From assembly GCF_019668485.1 (NCBI RefSeq), contig NZ_AP024619.1, positions 2,199,757 through 2,263,756 of the forward strand: 64,000 nt of DNA. Direction: 5' to 3'. The translations under genes were made by a program, and so were the position numbers. Positions 20,090 through 28,672 of the stretch are shown in pieces (positions within the stretch are counted from its first letter, which is position 1; each line of letters begins with the position of its first letter). This stretch comes from Gelria sp. Kuro-4. Lineage in GTDB: Bacteria > Bacillota > DTU030 > DUMP01. The notes under the pieces are model-generated. The model ran no database searches. It was not told the origin of the DNA and saw nothing but the letters and a program-made list of their open reading frames with translations.

Positions 20090-20136
20090 TCATGTGCATT
20101 TTTGCAAAGAACGATGAGAAGTTGATACCTGACCCC
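20090..20136 (-). repeat. REP-like repeat fragment forming the hisIE 3' end
   Basis: The minus strand reads GGGGTCAGGTATC at 20136-20124, then an AT-richer stretch to the hisIE stop. The core GTCAGGTATC recurs at 31679-31688 and 36485-36494 (plus strand). The last ~13 codons of hisIE lie in this segment and read unlike any conserved HisIE tail, consistent with an insertion that replaced the gene's end without loss of function. Confidence 0.5.
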
Positions 20137-20770
20137 GGCGGCGGGCGAGTTCGGCCAGGATGTCCTCCGGTGCGAGGCCGCTGGCGAAGGTAAGGAGGAG
20201 GCTGTGAAAGAGGAGGTCCGCCAGCTCCCAGGTAAGCTCGTTCTTGTCCCCGTTCTTGGCCGCGATGATCACCTCGCCCGCTTCCTCCCCCACCTTCTTC
20301 AGGATGCGGTCCATCCCCCGGGTGAGGAGCCGGCTCACGTAGGAGTCCGCGCGCGGCTGCCGCGCCCGGTCCTGGAACACGGCCCACAGCTCGCCGATAA
20401 GCTCCGGGCCGAGCCGCGCCTCGCCCGCCGGCAGCCGCCGGAAAAAGCAGGAGCGCGCGCCCGTGTGGCAGGCGGCGCCCGTCTGGTCCACCTTTACCAA
20501 GATGGCGTCCCCGTCGCAGTCGAGGGCCACCTCCCGTACCTGCTGCCGGTTGCCGGAGGTCTCACCCTTGGGCCAGAGCGCCCGGCGCGAGCGGCTGTAG
20601 AACCAGGTGCGGCCGCTCGCCAGGGTGCGTTCCAGAGCCTCCCGGTTCATGTAGGCCAGCATCAGCACCTGGCCGCTCGCCGCGTCCTGCACCACCGCCG
20701 GCACCAGGCCGCGCTCGTCCCAGCGCACGTCCTCCACGCCGGCCTGGCCCGCCTTCAGCCCTTCACCCAT
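20090..20770 (-). CDS. hisIE: phosphoribosyl-AMP cyclohydrolase / phosphoribosyl-ATP pyrophosphatase
   Basis: A 226-residue bifunctional enzyme for histidine steps 2 and 3. The HisI half (about 10-115) has the zinc/metal residues in [17 protein letters not shown] and the [10 protein letters not shown] motif. The HisE half (about 120-210) is MazG-like with [16 protein letters not shown] and the acidic ELADLLFH. The ATG at 20770 overlaps hisF by 16 bp; longer frames lie wholly inside hisF. The final ~13 residues ([12 protein letters not shown]) come from a repeat-like sequence and look foreign to the family. It is the last gene of the his operon. Confidence 0.95.
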   Translation of the reverse strand: MGEGLKAGQAGVEDVRWDERGLVPAVVQDAASGQVLMLAYMNREALERTLASGRTWFYSRSRRALWPKGETSGNRQQVREVALDCDGDAILVKVDQTGAACHTGARSCFFRRLPAGEARLGPELIGELWAVFQDRARQPRADSYVSRLLTRGMDRILKKVGEEAGEVIIAAKNGDKNELTWELADLLFHSLLLTFASGLAPEDILAELARRRGQVSTSHRSLQKCT

Positions 20771-21528
20771 CGCACCGGCACCCCCTGCCCCGCTAGGTAC
20801 TCCTTTACCTGGGCGATGCGGTAACGGCCGTAATGGAAGATGGAGGCCGCCAGCACCGCGTCCGCCTTCCCTTCGCTCACCACCCGGGCCAAGTCCGCCG
20901 GCGTCCCGGCCCCGCCGGAGGCGATCACGGGAATGCCCACCGCCGCGGCCACCGCCCGGGTGAGCTCCAGGTCGTAGCCGGTACACGTCCCGTCCCGGTC
21001 CATGCTGGTGAGGAGGATCTCGCCGGCACCCCGCCGCTCCGCCTCCCGCGCCCAGGCCACCGCATCCAGGCCGGTGGAACGGCTGCCGCCGTAGGTGCAC
21101 ACCTCCCAGGCCGCCGGCGCTTCCGGGCGGCGCCGCGCGTCGATGGCCACCACGATGCACTGGCTGCCGAAGCGCACCGCCGCTTCCGTAATGAGGTCCG
21201 GGTTTTCCACCGCCGCGGTGTTAACGGAAACCTTGTCCGCCCCGGCGTTCAAGAGGCTGCGGATGTCGCCCAGCGAGCGGATCCCGCCCCCCACGGTACA
21301 GGGGATAAAGGCGGCCGCCGTGGTGCGTGCCACCACATCGTAGAGCGCCCGCCGCCCCTCCTGGGACGCGCTGATATCGAGAAACACCAGCTCATCGGCC
21401 CCCTCGCGGTCGTAGCAGGCCGCCAGCTCCACCGGGTCCCCCGCGTCGCGCAGGTTGAGAAAATTAGTGCCCTTCACCACGCGCCCGTCCTTGACATCCA
21501 GGCAGGGGATGATGCGCTTAGCCAGCAT
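20755..21528 (-). CDS. hisF: imidazole glycerol phosphate synthase, cyclase subunit
   Basis: A 257-residue TIM-barrel cyclase that joins with HisH to convert PRFAR to imidazole glycerol phosphate and AICAR. Catalytic Asp11 is in [16 protein letters not shown] and the second Asp lies in the mid-barrel segment starting VVAIDARR. I prefer ATG 21528 (AAAGGAG, 8 nt) to the in-frame GTG nine bases upstream. It overlaps hisA by 11 bp and hisIE by 16 bp. Confidence 0.96.
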   Translation of the reverse strand: MLAKRIIPCLDVKDGRVVKGTNFLNLRDAGDPVELAACYDREGADELVFLDISASQEGRRALYDVVARTTAAAFIPCTVGGGIRSLGDIRSLLNAGADKVSVNTAAVENPDLITEAAVRFGSQCIVVAIDARRRPEAPAAWEVCTYGGSRSTGLDAVAWAREAERRGAGEILLTSMDRDGTCTGYDLELTRAVAAAVGIPVIASGGAGTPADLARVVSEGKADAVLAASIFHYGRYRIAQVKEYLAGQGVPVRWVKG

Positions 21529-22258
21529 CGCTCTCACTCCTTTCGCCGATCTTGATTGCCTCTGCCAGCGAGATGGTGCCGGCGTAGAGCGCGCGGCCCA
21601 GGATGACCCCGGCTATCCCCTCAGCCTCCCGCGCCGCCGCCGCCTCCACCTCCGCCAGGTGCCCGAACCCGCCCGCCACCAGTACCGGCCGCCCCGCCGC
21701 CTGGGCCAGGGAACAGGCGCCGTCCAGGTCCGGCCCGGTCAGGGTGCCATCGCGACCGGTGTCCGTATAGATGAACGTCTCGACTCCCAGCGCCGCCAGC
21801 TGCCGCGCCAGCGCCTCCACCGGCAGGACGCTCTCCTCCTCCCAGCCCGCCAGCTGCACGCGGCCCTCCCGCACGTCCAGGGAAACCAAGGTGCCGTCCC
21901 CATACTCCCGGCAGGCCGCCGCCACCACGGCCGGATCGCGGGCCGCCGCCGTGCCGAGGATCAGCCAGCGTGCCCCGGCCGCGCGCGCCGCCGCCAGGTC
22001 CTCGCGCCGCCGCAGCCCGCCGCCCAGCTGGATCTCGACCCCCAGCTCCGCTTTCAGGCGCGCCACCACGGCCAGGTTCTGCGGCCGCCCGCTGCGGGCG
22101 CCGTCCAGGTCCACCACGTGCAGCCGCCGCGCGCCCGCTGCACGCCAGCGCCGCGCCGCCGCCAGGGGATCGCCGCGGTAAACCTCTTGCCGGAAGCGGC
22201 CCTGGTAGAGGCGGACGCAGGCGCCGCCCCGAAGGTCCACCGCCGGGATCACGAGCAT
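21518..22258 (-). CDS. hisA: ProFAR isomerase (HisA)
   Basis: A 246-residue TIM barrel homologous to HisF, opening with [20 protein letters not shown] (catalytic Asp8) and carrying the second catalytic Asp region [16 protein letters not shown]. It isomerises ProFAR to PRFAR, step 4. The ATG at 22258 overlaps the hisH stop by 10 bp; the longer frame to 22387 is inside hisH and rejected. Confidence 0.95.
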   Translation of the reverse strand: MLVIPAVDLRGGACVRLYQGRFRQEVYRGDPLAAARRWRAAGARRLHVVDLDGARSGRPQNLAVVARLKAELGVEIQLGGGLRRREDLAAARAAGARWLILGTAAARDPAVVAAACREYGDGTLVSLDVREGRVQLAGWEEESVLPVEALARQLAALGVETFIYTDTGRDGTLTGPDLDGACSLAQAAGRPVLVAGGFGHLAEVEAAAAREAEGIAGVILGRALYAGTISLAEAIKIGERSESDAG

Positions 22259-22863
22259 GCTCTCACCTCGCTGACAAAGTTCCTGAGGACGGCCAGCCCC
22301 ACCTGGCTGCTCTTTTCCGGGTGGAACTGCGTGCCCCACACGTTGCCCCGGCGGACGGCGGCGGTGAATTCCTCGCCGTAGCTGCACGTAGCGGCAACGA
22401 CGGCCTCCTCTTGCGGCACGGCCACGTAGGAGTGGACGAAGTACACGAAGCTGCCGGGAGCGACGCCGCCAAAAAGCGGCGTCGGCCGGGGGAAGCTGAG
22501 CGAGTTCCAGCCGATGTGCGGGATCTTCACTTCCCCCCGCAGGCGCCGCACGACGCCGGGCAGGATGTCCAGGCCCTCATGATAACCGCCCTCCTCGCCG
22601 GCGGTGAAAAGAAGCTGCATCCCGAGGCAGATGCCCAGGAAGGGACGCCCGCTGCCGGCCGCCTGCCGCACGGTCTCCACCAGTCCCCGCGCCCTAAGCT
22701 CCGCCATGGCGTCGCCGAAGGCCCCGACGCCCGGGAGGATCACCCCCGGCGCCGCGGCAATCGCCGCCGGGTCCGCGGTGACGCGCACCTCTTCCCCCAG
22801 CGCCTGCAGCGCGTATCTCACGCTCCCCAGGTTGCCCATACCATAGTCCACGATCGCAATCAC
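22249..22863 (-). CDS. hisH: imidazole glycerol phosphate synthase, glutaminase subunit
   Basis: A 204-residue class I glutamine amidotransferase that feeds ammonia to HisF. It starts at GTG 22863 (VIAIVDYGMGNLGSV) behind GGGAGGG, 13 bp after hisB. The triad is Cys79 in GICLGMQ and His181/Glu183 in TQFHPEKS. The open frame upstream of this GTG is an out-of-frame reading of hisB. Confidence 0.95.
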   Translation of the reverse strand: MIAIVDYGMGNLGSVRYALQALGEEVRVTADPAAIAAAPGVILPGVGAFGDAMAELRARGLVETVRQAAGSGRPFLGICLGMQLLFTAGEEGGYHEGLDILPGVVRRLRGEVKIPHIGWNSLSFPRPTPLFGGVAPGSFVYFVHSYVAVPQEEAVVAATCSYGEEFTAAVRRGNVWGTQFHPEKSSQVGLAVLRNFVSEVRACS

Positions 22864-22876
22864 CGTCTCGCCCTCC

Positions 22877-23464
22877 CTACAAAACCCCTTTAGTGGACGG
22901 TATGCCGGGGACCCGCGGATCCAGGGCCACGGCCTCGCGCAGGGCACGGCCCAGGCCCTTGAAGATTGCCTCCACAATGTGGTGCCCGTTCGCGCCATGG
23001 AGCAGGTCCACGTGGAGCGCCAGCCGCGCCTCAACCACCAAGGCCCGCAAAAACTCCGGCACCAGCTCCACCGCAAAGTCCCCAATGCTGGGCGCTGCCA
23101 AGGCTACATCATAATGCAGGTAGGGTCGCCCGGACAGGTCCACCACCACCCGCACCAGCGCCTCATCCATGGGCAGCAGCGAGGCCCCGTAGCGCCGGAT
23201 GCCCTGCTTTTCGCCCAGCGCCTGCTCCAAGGCCGTCCCCAGGGTGAGCCCCACGTCCTCCACGGTGTGGTGGTCGTCCACCCAGGTATCCCCCGTGGCC
23301 TGAAGCGTCAGGTCAAAGCCCCCGTGGGCGGCCCAGAGGGTGAGCAGATGGTCCAGAAACCCGACTCCGGTTTTGACCTCACTGCCGCCCGTACCATCCA
23401 GCTCCAGCCGCACCTTAACCTGCGTTTCCCGGGTTCGGCGCTCGGCCTCTGCGCTCCGTCCCAT
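22877..23464 (-). CDS. hisB: imidazoleglycerol-phosphate dehydratase
   Basis: A 195-residue monofunctional HisB (dehydratase only; no phosphatase domain). The manganese-binding repeats are visible as GFLDHLLTLWAAHGGFDL with DDHHTVEDVG, and LLHGANGHHIVEAIFKGLGRAL. It is one base from the hisD stop. Since no histidinol-phosphatase is fused here, that activity must be encoded elsewhere. Confidence 0.96.
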   Translation of the reverse strand: MGRSAEAERRTRETQVKVRLELDGTGGSEVKTGVGFLDHLLTLWAAHGGFDLTLQATGDTWVDDHHTVEDVGLTLGTALEQALGEKQGIRRYGASLLPMDEALVRVVVDLSGRPYLHYDVALAAPSIGDFAVELVPEFLRALVVEARLALHVDLLHGANGHHIVEAIFKGLGRALREAVALDPRVPGIPSTKGVL

Positions 23465-23465
23465 G

Positions 23466-24749
23466 TTACTCCCTCCCTACCAGCGCCCGGGCATGGCCCG
23501 CCAGCCCCTCCGCCCGGGCCAACAGCTCGGCCGCCGGCGCATCTTTTCGCCAGGCTTCCCGGCCGTAGGCCAGGAAGTTGAGGCGCTTACAGAAGTCCTC
23601 CACCCCCAGCGGCGAGGCGAAACGCGCCGTCCCGCCGGTGGGGAGCACGTGGCTGGGACCGGCGATGTAGTCGCCCAGCGCCTCCGGCGTGTACGGCCCC
23701 AGAAAAACGGTACCGGCGTTCTGCACCCGGGGTAGCACCGCCCAGGGGTCTGCCAACAGCAGCTCCAGGTGCTCGGGCGCCCACGCGTTGGCCAAGGCTA
23801 CCGCCAGCTCCAGGTCCGGCACCACGTAAGCCGCGCTCGACGCCAAGGCCGCCCGCGCCAGCTCCGCCCGGGGCAGGGTGGCCAGCTCCTTTTCCAGCTC
23901 CCCCGCCACTTCCTCCGCCAGGCGCTGCGAGGTGGTCACGAGCAGGGCCTGCGCCGCGGCGTCGTGCTCCGCCTGGGCGATGAGGTCCCGCGCCACCACC
24001 GCCGGCGCCGCGCCGGCGTCAGCCAAAATCAGTACCTCGCTCGGCCCCGCCACCGCATCGATCCCCACGCAGCCGAAGAGCAGGCGCTTGGCCGCCGCCA
24101 CGTAGGCATTGCCCGGACCCACCACCTTGTCCACCGCCGGAATTGTTTCCGTACCCAAAGCCAGCGCGGCGATGGCCTGCGCCCCGCCCACGCAGTACAC
24201 CTCGCGCACGCCCAGGAGGTAGGCCGTCCCCAGCACCAGCGGGTGGCCGTGCCCGCCCGCCGGCGGTGTGGCCAGGGCGATCTCCGCCACCCCGGCCGCC
24301 TGCGCCGGCACCACATTCATGAGTACCGACGAAGGATAAGCTGCCCGCCCGCCCGGGATGTACACTCCCACGCGCTTGAGCGGCAGCGACCGGGTACCGA
24401 GAACCGCCCCCGCGGCGTTAACGGTGAGGCTCCCCGGCGGCGGGGCGGCCGAAAAGCGCCTGATATTCTCCCGCGCCACAAGGAGCGCCTCTTTCAGCGC
24501 GGCCGGGAGCGCCGCCGCCGCCTCCGCCAGTTCGGCCGGCGCCACCCGCAGCTCCGCCGCCGTAAGCTCCACCCCGTCGAGCTCCCGGCTTAAGGCCGTG
24601 AGCGCCGCATCTCCTTCCTGCGCCACCCGGTCGATGACGGCCGTCACCCGCGCCGCAAGTTCCTTTTGCTCCCGCCAGAAGCTGCGCCCGCCACGCTTAA
24701 GTTCCGCCGGCACCTCCCGGCACTCGCGGATGTCAAGCACCGGCCTCAC
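23466..24749 (-). CDS. hisD: histidinol dehydrogenase
   Basis: A 427-residue zinc enzyme carrying out the last two NAD-dependent oxidations of histidine synthesis. Conserved stretches include GVYIPGGRAAYPSSVLMN, DAVAGPSEVLILAD and the C-terminal GPSHVLPTGGTARF. It overlaps hisG by 17 bp. Two in-frame GTG codons (24749 and 24740) are both possible starts; the second has the better spacing from GGGGGG. Confidence 0.95.
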   Translation of the reverse strand: MRPVLDIRECREVPAELKRGGRSFWREQKELAARVTAVIDRVAQEGDAALTALSRELDGVELTAAELRVAPAELAEAAAALPAALKEALLVARENIRRFSAAPPPGSLTVNAAGAVLGTRSLPLKRVGVYIPGGRAAYPSSVLMNVVPAQAAGVAEIALATPPAGGHGHPLVLGTAYLLGVREVYCVGGAQAIAALALGTETIPAVDKVVGPGNAYVAAAKRLLFGCVGIDAVAGPSEVLILADAGAAPAVVARDLIAQAEHDAAAQALLVTTSQRLAEEVAGELEKELATLPRAELARAALASSAAYVVPDLELAVALANAWAPEHLELLLADPWAVLPRVQNAGTVFLGPYTPEALGDYIAGPSHVLPTGGTARFASPLGVEDFCKRLNFLAYGREAWRKDAPAAELLARAEGLAGHARALVGRE

Positions 24750-25392
24750 CCCCCTGTGCCGCCCCCAGCCGCAGGCGCTCCACCAGCTCAGCCAGGGCGG
24801 CGGCCTTGGTGCGGAAGCTGATGCTGTTCGCCACCAGGCGCGCGCTGCCGCGCGTGATCTCCTCCACCTCCACCAGGCCGTTCGCCGCCAGCGTGCGACC
24901 GGTAGCCACCAGGTCCACGATGCCGTCCGCCAGGCCGGCGCGCGGGGCCAGTTCCAGGGAACCGTTGAGGTGGATCAGCTCCACCGGCCGGCCCCGCCCG
25001 GTAAAGTACGCCTCGGCCAAACGCGGGTACTTGGTGGCGATGCGCAGGCTGAGCGGCATCTCCGCCGGCCAGCGTGCCTCGTTTTCGGCGGGAACGGCCA
25101 CCACCAGGCGCCAGAAGCCGTACGCCAAATCGAGCAGCTCGCACACACTCTTCTGCGTCTCCAAGAGCACGTCTTTCCCCACAATCCCGGCGTCCGCACA
25201 GCCCGCCTCCACGTACACCGGCACGTCCGCCGGCTTCACCAGGAGAAAACCCGGGTTATCCCCCCGGGGCGGTACCAGGAGGCGCCGGTCGTCGGCCCGC
25301 ACCGCCCTCACGTCCACCCCCGCAGCCGCCAGCCGGTCCAGGGTGTCAGGCAGGAGCCGGCCCGTCGGTAAAGCCAAGAGCAGTCCCGTCAT
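24733..25392 (-). CDS. hisG: ATP phosphoribosyltransferase, short form
   Basis: A 219-residue catalytic subunit for the first, committed step of histidine synthesis. It lacks the C-terminal regulatory domain of long HisG, which is expected because hisZ lies immediately upstream. Recognisable segments are ALPTGRLLPDTL at the start, DAGIVGKDVL, and the PRPP-binding region DGIVDLVATGRTLAANGL. ATG 25392 follows hisZ by 18 bp. Confidence 0.95.
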   Translation of the reverse strand: MTGLLLALPTGRLLPDTLDRLAAAGVDVRAVRADDRRLLVPPRGDNPGFLLVKPADVPVYVEAGCADAGIVGKDVLLETQKSVCELLDLAYGFWRLVVAVPAENEARWPAEMPLSLRIATKYPRLAEAYFTGRGRPVELIHLNGSLELAPRAGLADGIVDLVATGRTLAANGLVEVEEITRGSARLVANSISFRTKAAALAELVERLRLGAAQGGEAGA

Positions 25393-25410
25393 GGTATCGT
25401 TCCTTTCTTC

Positions 25411-26472
25411 TCAGTGGATCGCCTGCAGGCGGCCGGGCGGATCCGCAAGCGGCAGGTAATCGACACGGCCGCCGCCGCCCCCGCTCCCCTGGCGCTCCCG
25501 CGCCGCCAGCACCCGTTCCAGGCCGAGAGCAAAACCAGTAGCGGGCTCCGGCCGCCCAAAGCGGGCCAGGAGGTTGTCGTAGCGCCCACCGCCGCCCAAG
25601 GGGTAGCCGAACCCGGGCACGTACGCTTCAAAGACCATCCCGGTGTAATAATCCAGCTCCCGCACCAGGCCGAGGTCAAAGGTCACCTGCCCAGACACCC
25701 CGTAAACCGCCAGGTGCCCGGCGATGGCCTCCAGGTCTGCCAGTGCCGCCCGCGCCGCCTCGTTCTCCCCGGCCGCCTGCGCAGCGGCCGCCAGCGCTTC
25801 CCGCCCGCCGAAGAGCTGCGGCAGCCGGCGCAACACTTCCTTTTGCTCCGCCGCCAGCTCGAGCGCGCTGAGGATGCCGCTCACCCCTACCAGGTTGCGG
25901 TGCGTCAGCTCGGCCGCCACCGCCGCCCGCTCCTCCGCCTTCAGGTCCAGCTCCGCCAAAAGCGCCCGCAGGAAACCGGTGTGGCCCACGCTCACCCGCG
26001 CCCCGGTGAGCCCCGCCTGCGCGAGGGCCGTCAGGGCCAGGGCCACCACCTCGGCGTCCGCCGCCGGGCCGGCCGCCCCGATAAGCTCCACGCCCGCCTG
26101 GGTGAACTCGCTCTGGTACCCGTTGCGCGCCTCCTGAACGCGGAAAACGGAACCCCCGTACCACAGCCTCAGCGGCCGCGGCTCCTCAGCCAGCTTGCTG
26201 GCCGCCAGGCGCGCCACCTGGGCGGTGAAGTCTGAGCGCAGGGCCAGGATGCGCCCCTGCCGGTCGAAAAAGCGATACACGCGCTCCGCCTCGCGCCCGG
26301 CAAAACCGCAGGCAAAGGTGCTGTAAAACTCGAAGGTCGGCGGCACCACCTCCCGGTAGCCCCAGCGCTCGAAGGAGTCTGCCCACAGCCCCAGGAGCCT
26401 CCGGTGCGCCGCCGCCTCGGCGGGCCCCAGATCCCTTATTCCCTGCGGCAGTTGCACGCGGCTTTGTTCCAC
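25411..26472 (-). CDS. hisZ: ATP phosphoribosyltransferase regulatory subunit
   Basis: A 353-residue paralogue of histidyl-tRNA synthetase without the anticodon-binding domain; with short HisG it forms the hetero-octameric enzyme and confers histidine feedback control. Class II motifs remain in degraded form (QLPQGIRDLGPAEA; TFEFYSTFA; LRSDFTAQVARLAA; DLGLVRELDYYTGMVFEAYV). It starts at GTG 26472 behind a GGGGAGGAGAG site and is the first gene of the eight-gene his operon. Confidence 0.93.
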   Translation of the reverse strand: MEQSRVQLPQGIRDLGPAEAAAHRRLLGLWADSFERWGYREVVPPTFEFYSTFACGFAGREAERVYRFFDRQGRILALRSDFTAQVARLAASKLAEEPRPLRLWYGGSVFRVQEARNGYQSEFTQAGVELIGAAGPAADAEVVALALTALAQAGLTGARVSVGHTGFLRALLAELDLKAEERAAVAAELTHRNLVGVSGILSALELAAEQKEVLRRLPQLFGGREALAAAAQAAGENEAARAALADLEAIAGHLAVYGVSGQVTFDLGLVRELDYYTGMVFEAYVPGFGYPLGGGGRYDNLLARFGRPEPATGFALGLERVLAARERQGSGGGGGRVDYLPLADPPGRLQAIH

Positions 26473-26502
26473 CTCTCTCTCCTCCCCTTTAATCCTTCAC
26501 CG

Positions 26503-26543
26503 TGCTAAAACGGCAACTTAATGAAGTTGGCTGCAGTTTAGCA
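26503..26543. promoter_or_regulatory. nested dyad at the his operon start: candidate operator
   Basis: An outer inverted repeat TGCTAAAAC (26503-26511) / GTTTAGCA (26536-26543) encloses a perfect inner repeat AACTT-aatg-AAGTT (26515-26528). The outer arm covers the -10 hexamer and the inner palindrome covers the expected transcription start. This placement suits a repressor site, and the TrpR-like gene next door is the obvious candidate. No T-box or His-rich leader peptide is visible. Confidence 0.5.
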
Positions 26544-26564
26544 TGAAAGCACCTCCAGTGTCAA
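26535..26564 (-). promoter_or_regulatory. sigma-A promoter of the his operon
   Basis: Minus strand TTGACA (26564-26559), 18-nt spacer, TAAACT (26540-26535). The -35 is perfect and the -10 matches 4 of 6. It lies just downstream of the yerC terminator and ~60 bp ahead of hisZ. Confidence 0.75.
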
Positions 26565-26578
26565 CGGCCCCGAGGCAG

Positions 26579-26602
26579 AAAAAAACGCCCTGACGGGCGT
26601 TT
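26579..26602 (-). terminator. Rho-independent terminator of yerC
   Basis: On the minus strand AAACGCCC-GTCA-GGGCGTTT followed by a run of Ts. The 8-bp stem begins within the yerC stop codon. It separates yerC transcription from the his promoter. Confidence 0.85.
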
Positions 26603-26942
26603 AGCTCTTTGTTTCGGGCTCTGGGGGCGGCAGCGGCGGTAATTTTCCTTCCGCCTCCAACCGGTCGAGGACCAGTTTGTAGCCATCGGCCCCGTAGAAG
26701 AGAAACTTCTTGACGCGGCTGATGGTGGCGGTGCTCATACCGGTACGCTCGGCGATGAGGTCGTAGGTGTAGCCGGCCCGGAGCATGCGGGCTGCCTCCA
26801 GGCGCTGGGCCAGGGCCTGGATCTCGCCGATAGTGCAGATGTCCTCGAGCAGCCGGCAGCATTCCTCCGGCGTACGCAGGGCCAAAAAGGCAAGGCAGAG
26901 CTGGTCGGTCAACTCGTTGCGCCACTTCGGTTCATACTCCAC
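26601..26942 (-). CDS. yerC: TrpR-like YerC/YecD-family regulator, probable histidine repressor
   Basis: A 113-residue all-helical protein of the TrpR superfamily. The DNA-binding part is EIQALAQRLEAARMLRAGYTYDLIAERTGMSTATISRVKKFL split over about residues 40-82, with helix-turn-helix YDLIAERTGMSTATISRVKK. The start is GTG 26942 after AGGGGGG; the long frame further upstream overlaps spoVB and is not coding. Proteins of this family next to his genes have been proposed as the histidine repressor HisR in Firmicutes by comparative genomics, and here it directly precedes hisZ. Effector binding is inferred from context. Confidence 0.85.
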   Translation of the reverse strand: MEYEPKWRNELTDQLCLAFLALRTPEECCRLLEDICTIGEIQALAQRLEAARMLRAGYTYDLIAERTGMSTATISRVKKFLFYGADGYKLVLDRLEAEGKLPPLPPPEPETKS

Positions 26943-26999
26943 GGGCAACCCCCCTATCCGTTGTGCCTGGCGCCGGGCCTTTCCCCTATTAAAGAACAA

Positions 27000-27026
27000 C
27001 TTCGCTGAACGCCGCCTAATTCCTGC
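27000..27026 (-). promoter_or_regulatory. sigma-H-like promoter of yerC
   Basis: Minus strand GCAGGAATT (27026-27018), 11 nt, AGCGAAG (27006-27000), a match to RnAGGAwWW N11-12 RnnGAAT except the last base. It lies ~60 bp ahead of yerC. Confidence 0.55.
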
Positions 27027-27070
27027 CGGCGGTGCGGATTTCTCTCGGCCTGTGGCCGGCCGCGTCCCCC

Positions 27071-28600
27071 TCATGCGCGCGGACCCAGCGGCGGACGGGT
27101 GAGCAGGCTGCGGGGAATAATGCCGGTGCCCAGCGCCAGAGCCCCGTAGGAGGCCGCACCGGCGGCCACCGCGCCCAAGGTGGCCGCGGCCAGGGGCCAG
27201 CCGTGTCCCAATCCCCAAGCCAGCGCCCCGCGCACCACCGGCACCATCAGCGCCGAACCCAGCGCCGGGACCAACAGCAGCCGGGCACTCCAACAGCCCG
27301 GCACCCGCTGCATAAGGCGGAGAAGGCCCAGGGCGGCCGCCAGCGTGAAGCCCAGGGCGGTGCCCAGCGCCGCACCCCGGATATTTAAGGCGGGCAGTGC
27401 CGCCAGGTGGTAATCGAGCAGCGCGTTCAGCGCACCGCCGGCGAAAATCGACACTGCGGCCCAGGGACCGAGATTCAGGCTGTGCAGGAGCGCACTGCTC
27501 GTCTCCATGAGGCAAAGCCCCACCGTCCCAAAGGCCAGGTAGCGCAGGGGAACGGCCGCCTCGGGGGTGTTGAAGAGCACCTGGCAGATCTCTTCCGGGA
27601 GCGTATAGAGGCCGACGGCGGCCGGGATTGACACCGCCAGGGTAAGGCCCAGGGCCTGGCGCATCCGAAAGGAGAGGGCGGAGCGGTCGCCCTGCGCCGC
27701 TGCCGCCGCCAGGGAAGGGACCAGGGCCGTGGCCAGGGCGGCCGTAGCCACCGTGGGGATTCCCACCAAGGATAGCGCCATGCCGGCGTGCTGCCCGAAC
27801 AAAGCCGTGGCCGTGCGCATGGGTATCCCCCCGGCCTGCAGGCGTACCGGCACAATGGCCGCGTCCACCATCTGCATGACGGGCATGATAAAGGAGCCGA
27901 ACATCACCGGCAGGGCAAAGTGCTCCAGGCGGCGCAGCGACGCGTACCAGCTCGCCCCCCGTCTCCTTGCCCTGGGACGAGGCCCGCGCAACCGGCGCCA
28001 TTCAAAATAGAGCACCGAGCCGGCAGCGCCCCCGGCCGCTCCTGCGGCAGCACCTGCAGCAGCATGCTCCAGCCCCCGGGGAAGCAGCAGGAAAGCCAGC
28101 CCCAGCATGGTTAAAACCCTGATCAGCTGTTCCAAGGCCTGGGCCTGGGCCAAAACCCCGAGCGCCTGCTGCCCCTGGAAACAGCCGCGCAGGCTTCCCT
28201 CCAGCGCCAGGAAGAAAACCGCCGGCGCCAAGGCCCGCAGCGGCAGTTCCGCCCGCGGGTCACCCAGGACGGCGGTTGCCAGGAACGGAGCTGCAGCGAA
28301 GAGCAGGCCGGCCAAAAGCAGCCCCTGCACAATGAGCACCTGCCCGCCCACGCGGTAGTACTGCCAGGCCTCGTCTTCCCTTCCCAGGGCCAGGTGTTCG
28401 GCCATGAACTTGGCTATCGCCAGGGGCAGGCCGCCGGTGGCCAGAATCGCCGCCACCGTAAAAATCGGGTAGGCCATCTGGTAGAGCCCGATGCCCTCGG
28501 CACCCAACAGGTAGCTGAGCGGCACACGGTAGAATACACCCATGACCTTGGTGAAAGCACCGGACATAAGCAGCATGAAAACACCCTGCGTCAGGGACAA
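27071..28600 (-). CDS. SpoVB-like flippase (MVF / polysaccharide biosynthesis family)
   Basis: A 509-residue, 12-14 helix membrane protein of the MOP flippase superfamily. The N-terminus LTQGVFMLLMSGAFTKVMGVFYRVPLSYLLG (residues 3-33) and the family-typical GIGLYQMAYPIFTVAAILAT are characteristic of SpoVB and YtgP-like proteins. SpoVB is needed for spore cortex peptidoglycan in Bacillus; related paralogues flip other lipid-linked sugars, so the exact substrate is open. Neighbouring vanW-like and Mur-ligase-like genes fit a cell-wall role. It starts at 28600. Confidence 0.85.
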   Translation of the reverse strand: MSLTQGVFMLLMSGAFTKVMGVFYRVPLSYLLGAEGIGLYQMAYPIFTVAAILATGGLPLAIAKFMAEHLALGREDEAWQYYRVGGQVLIVQGLLLAGLLFAAAPFLATAVLGDPRAELPLRALAPAVFFLALEGSLRGCFQGQQALGVLAQAQALEQLIRVLTMLGLAFLLLPRGLEHAAAGAAAGAAGGAAGSVLYFEWRRLRGPRPRARRRGASWYASLRRLEHFALPVMFGSFIMPVMQMVDAAIVPVRLQAGGIPMRTATALFGQHAGMALSLVGIPTVATAALATALVPSLAAAAAQGDRSALSFRMRQALGLTLAVSIPAAVGLYTLPEEICQVLFNTPEAAVPLRYLAFGTVGLCLMETSSALLHSLNLGPWAAVSIFAGGALNALLDYHLAALPALNIRGAALGTALGFTLAAALGLLRLMQRVPGCWSARLLLVPALGSALMVPVVRGALAWGLGHGWPLAAATLGAVAAGAASYGALALGTGIIPRSLLTRPPLGPRA

Positions 28601-28672
28601 GCTTCCGCGCCTCCCTCTGCTCTTTCCTTCTGATCTTACGCAGGATAAGAAGCGCTTATGTCCAGGCGGCGC

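Noticed and set aside
20010..20092. 27-codon peptide starting MTYRQQAQR upstream of pcrA
   Set aside because: No ribosome-binding site, and the sequence is explained by the sigma-H-like promoter inside it.
26473..26560. T-box or histidine attenuator ahead of hisZ
   Set aside because: The leader is only about 55 nt, with no T-box sequence (no AGGGUGGNACCGCG-like string) and no His-codon run.
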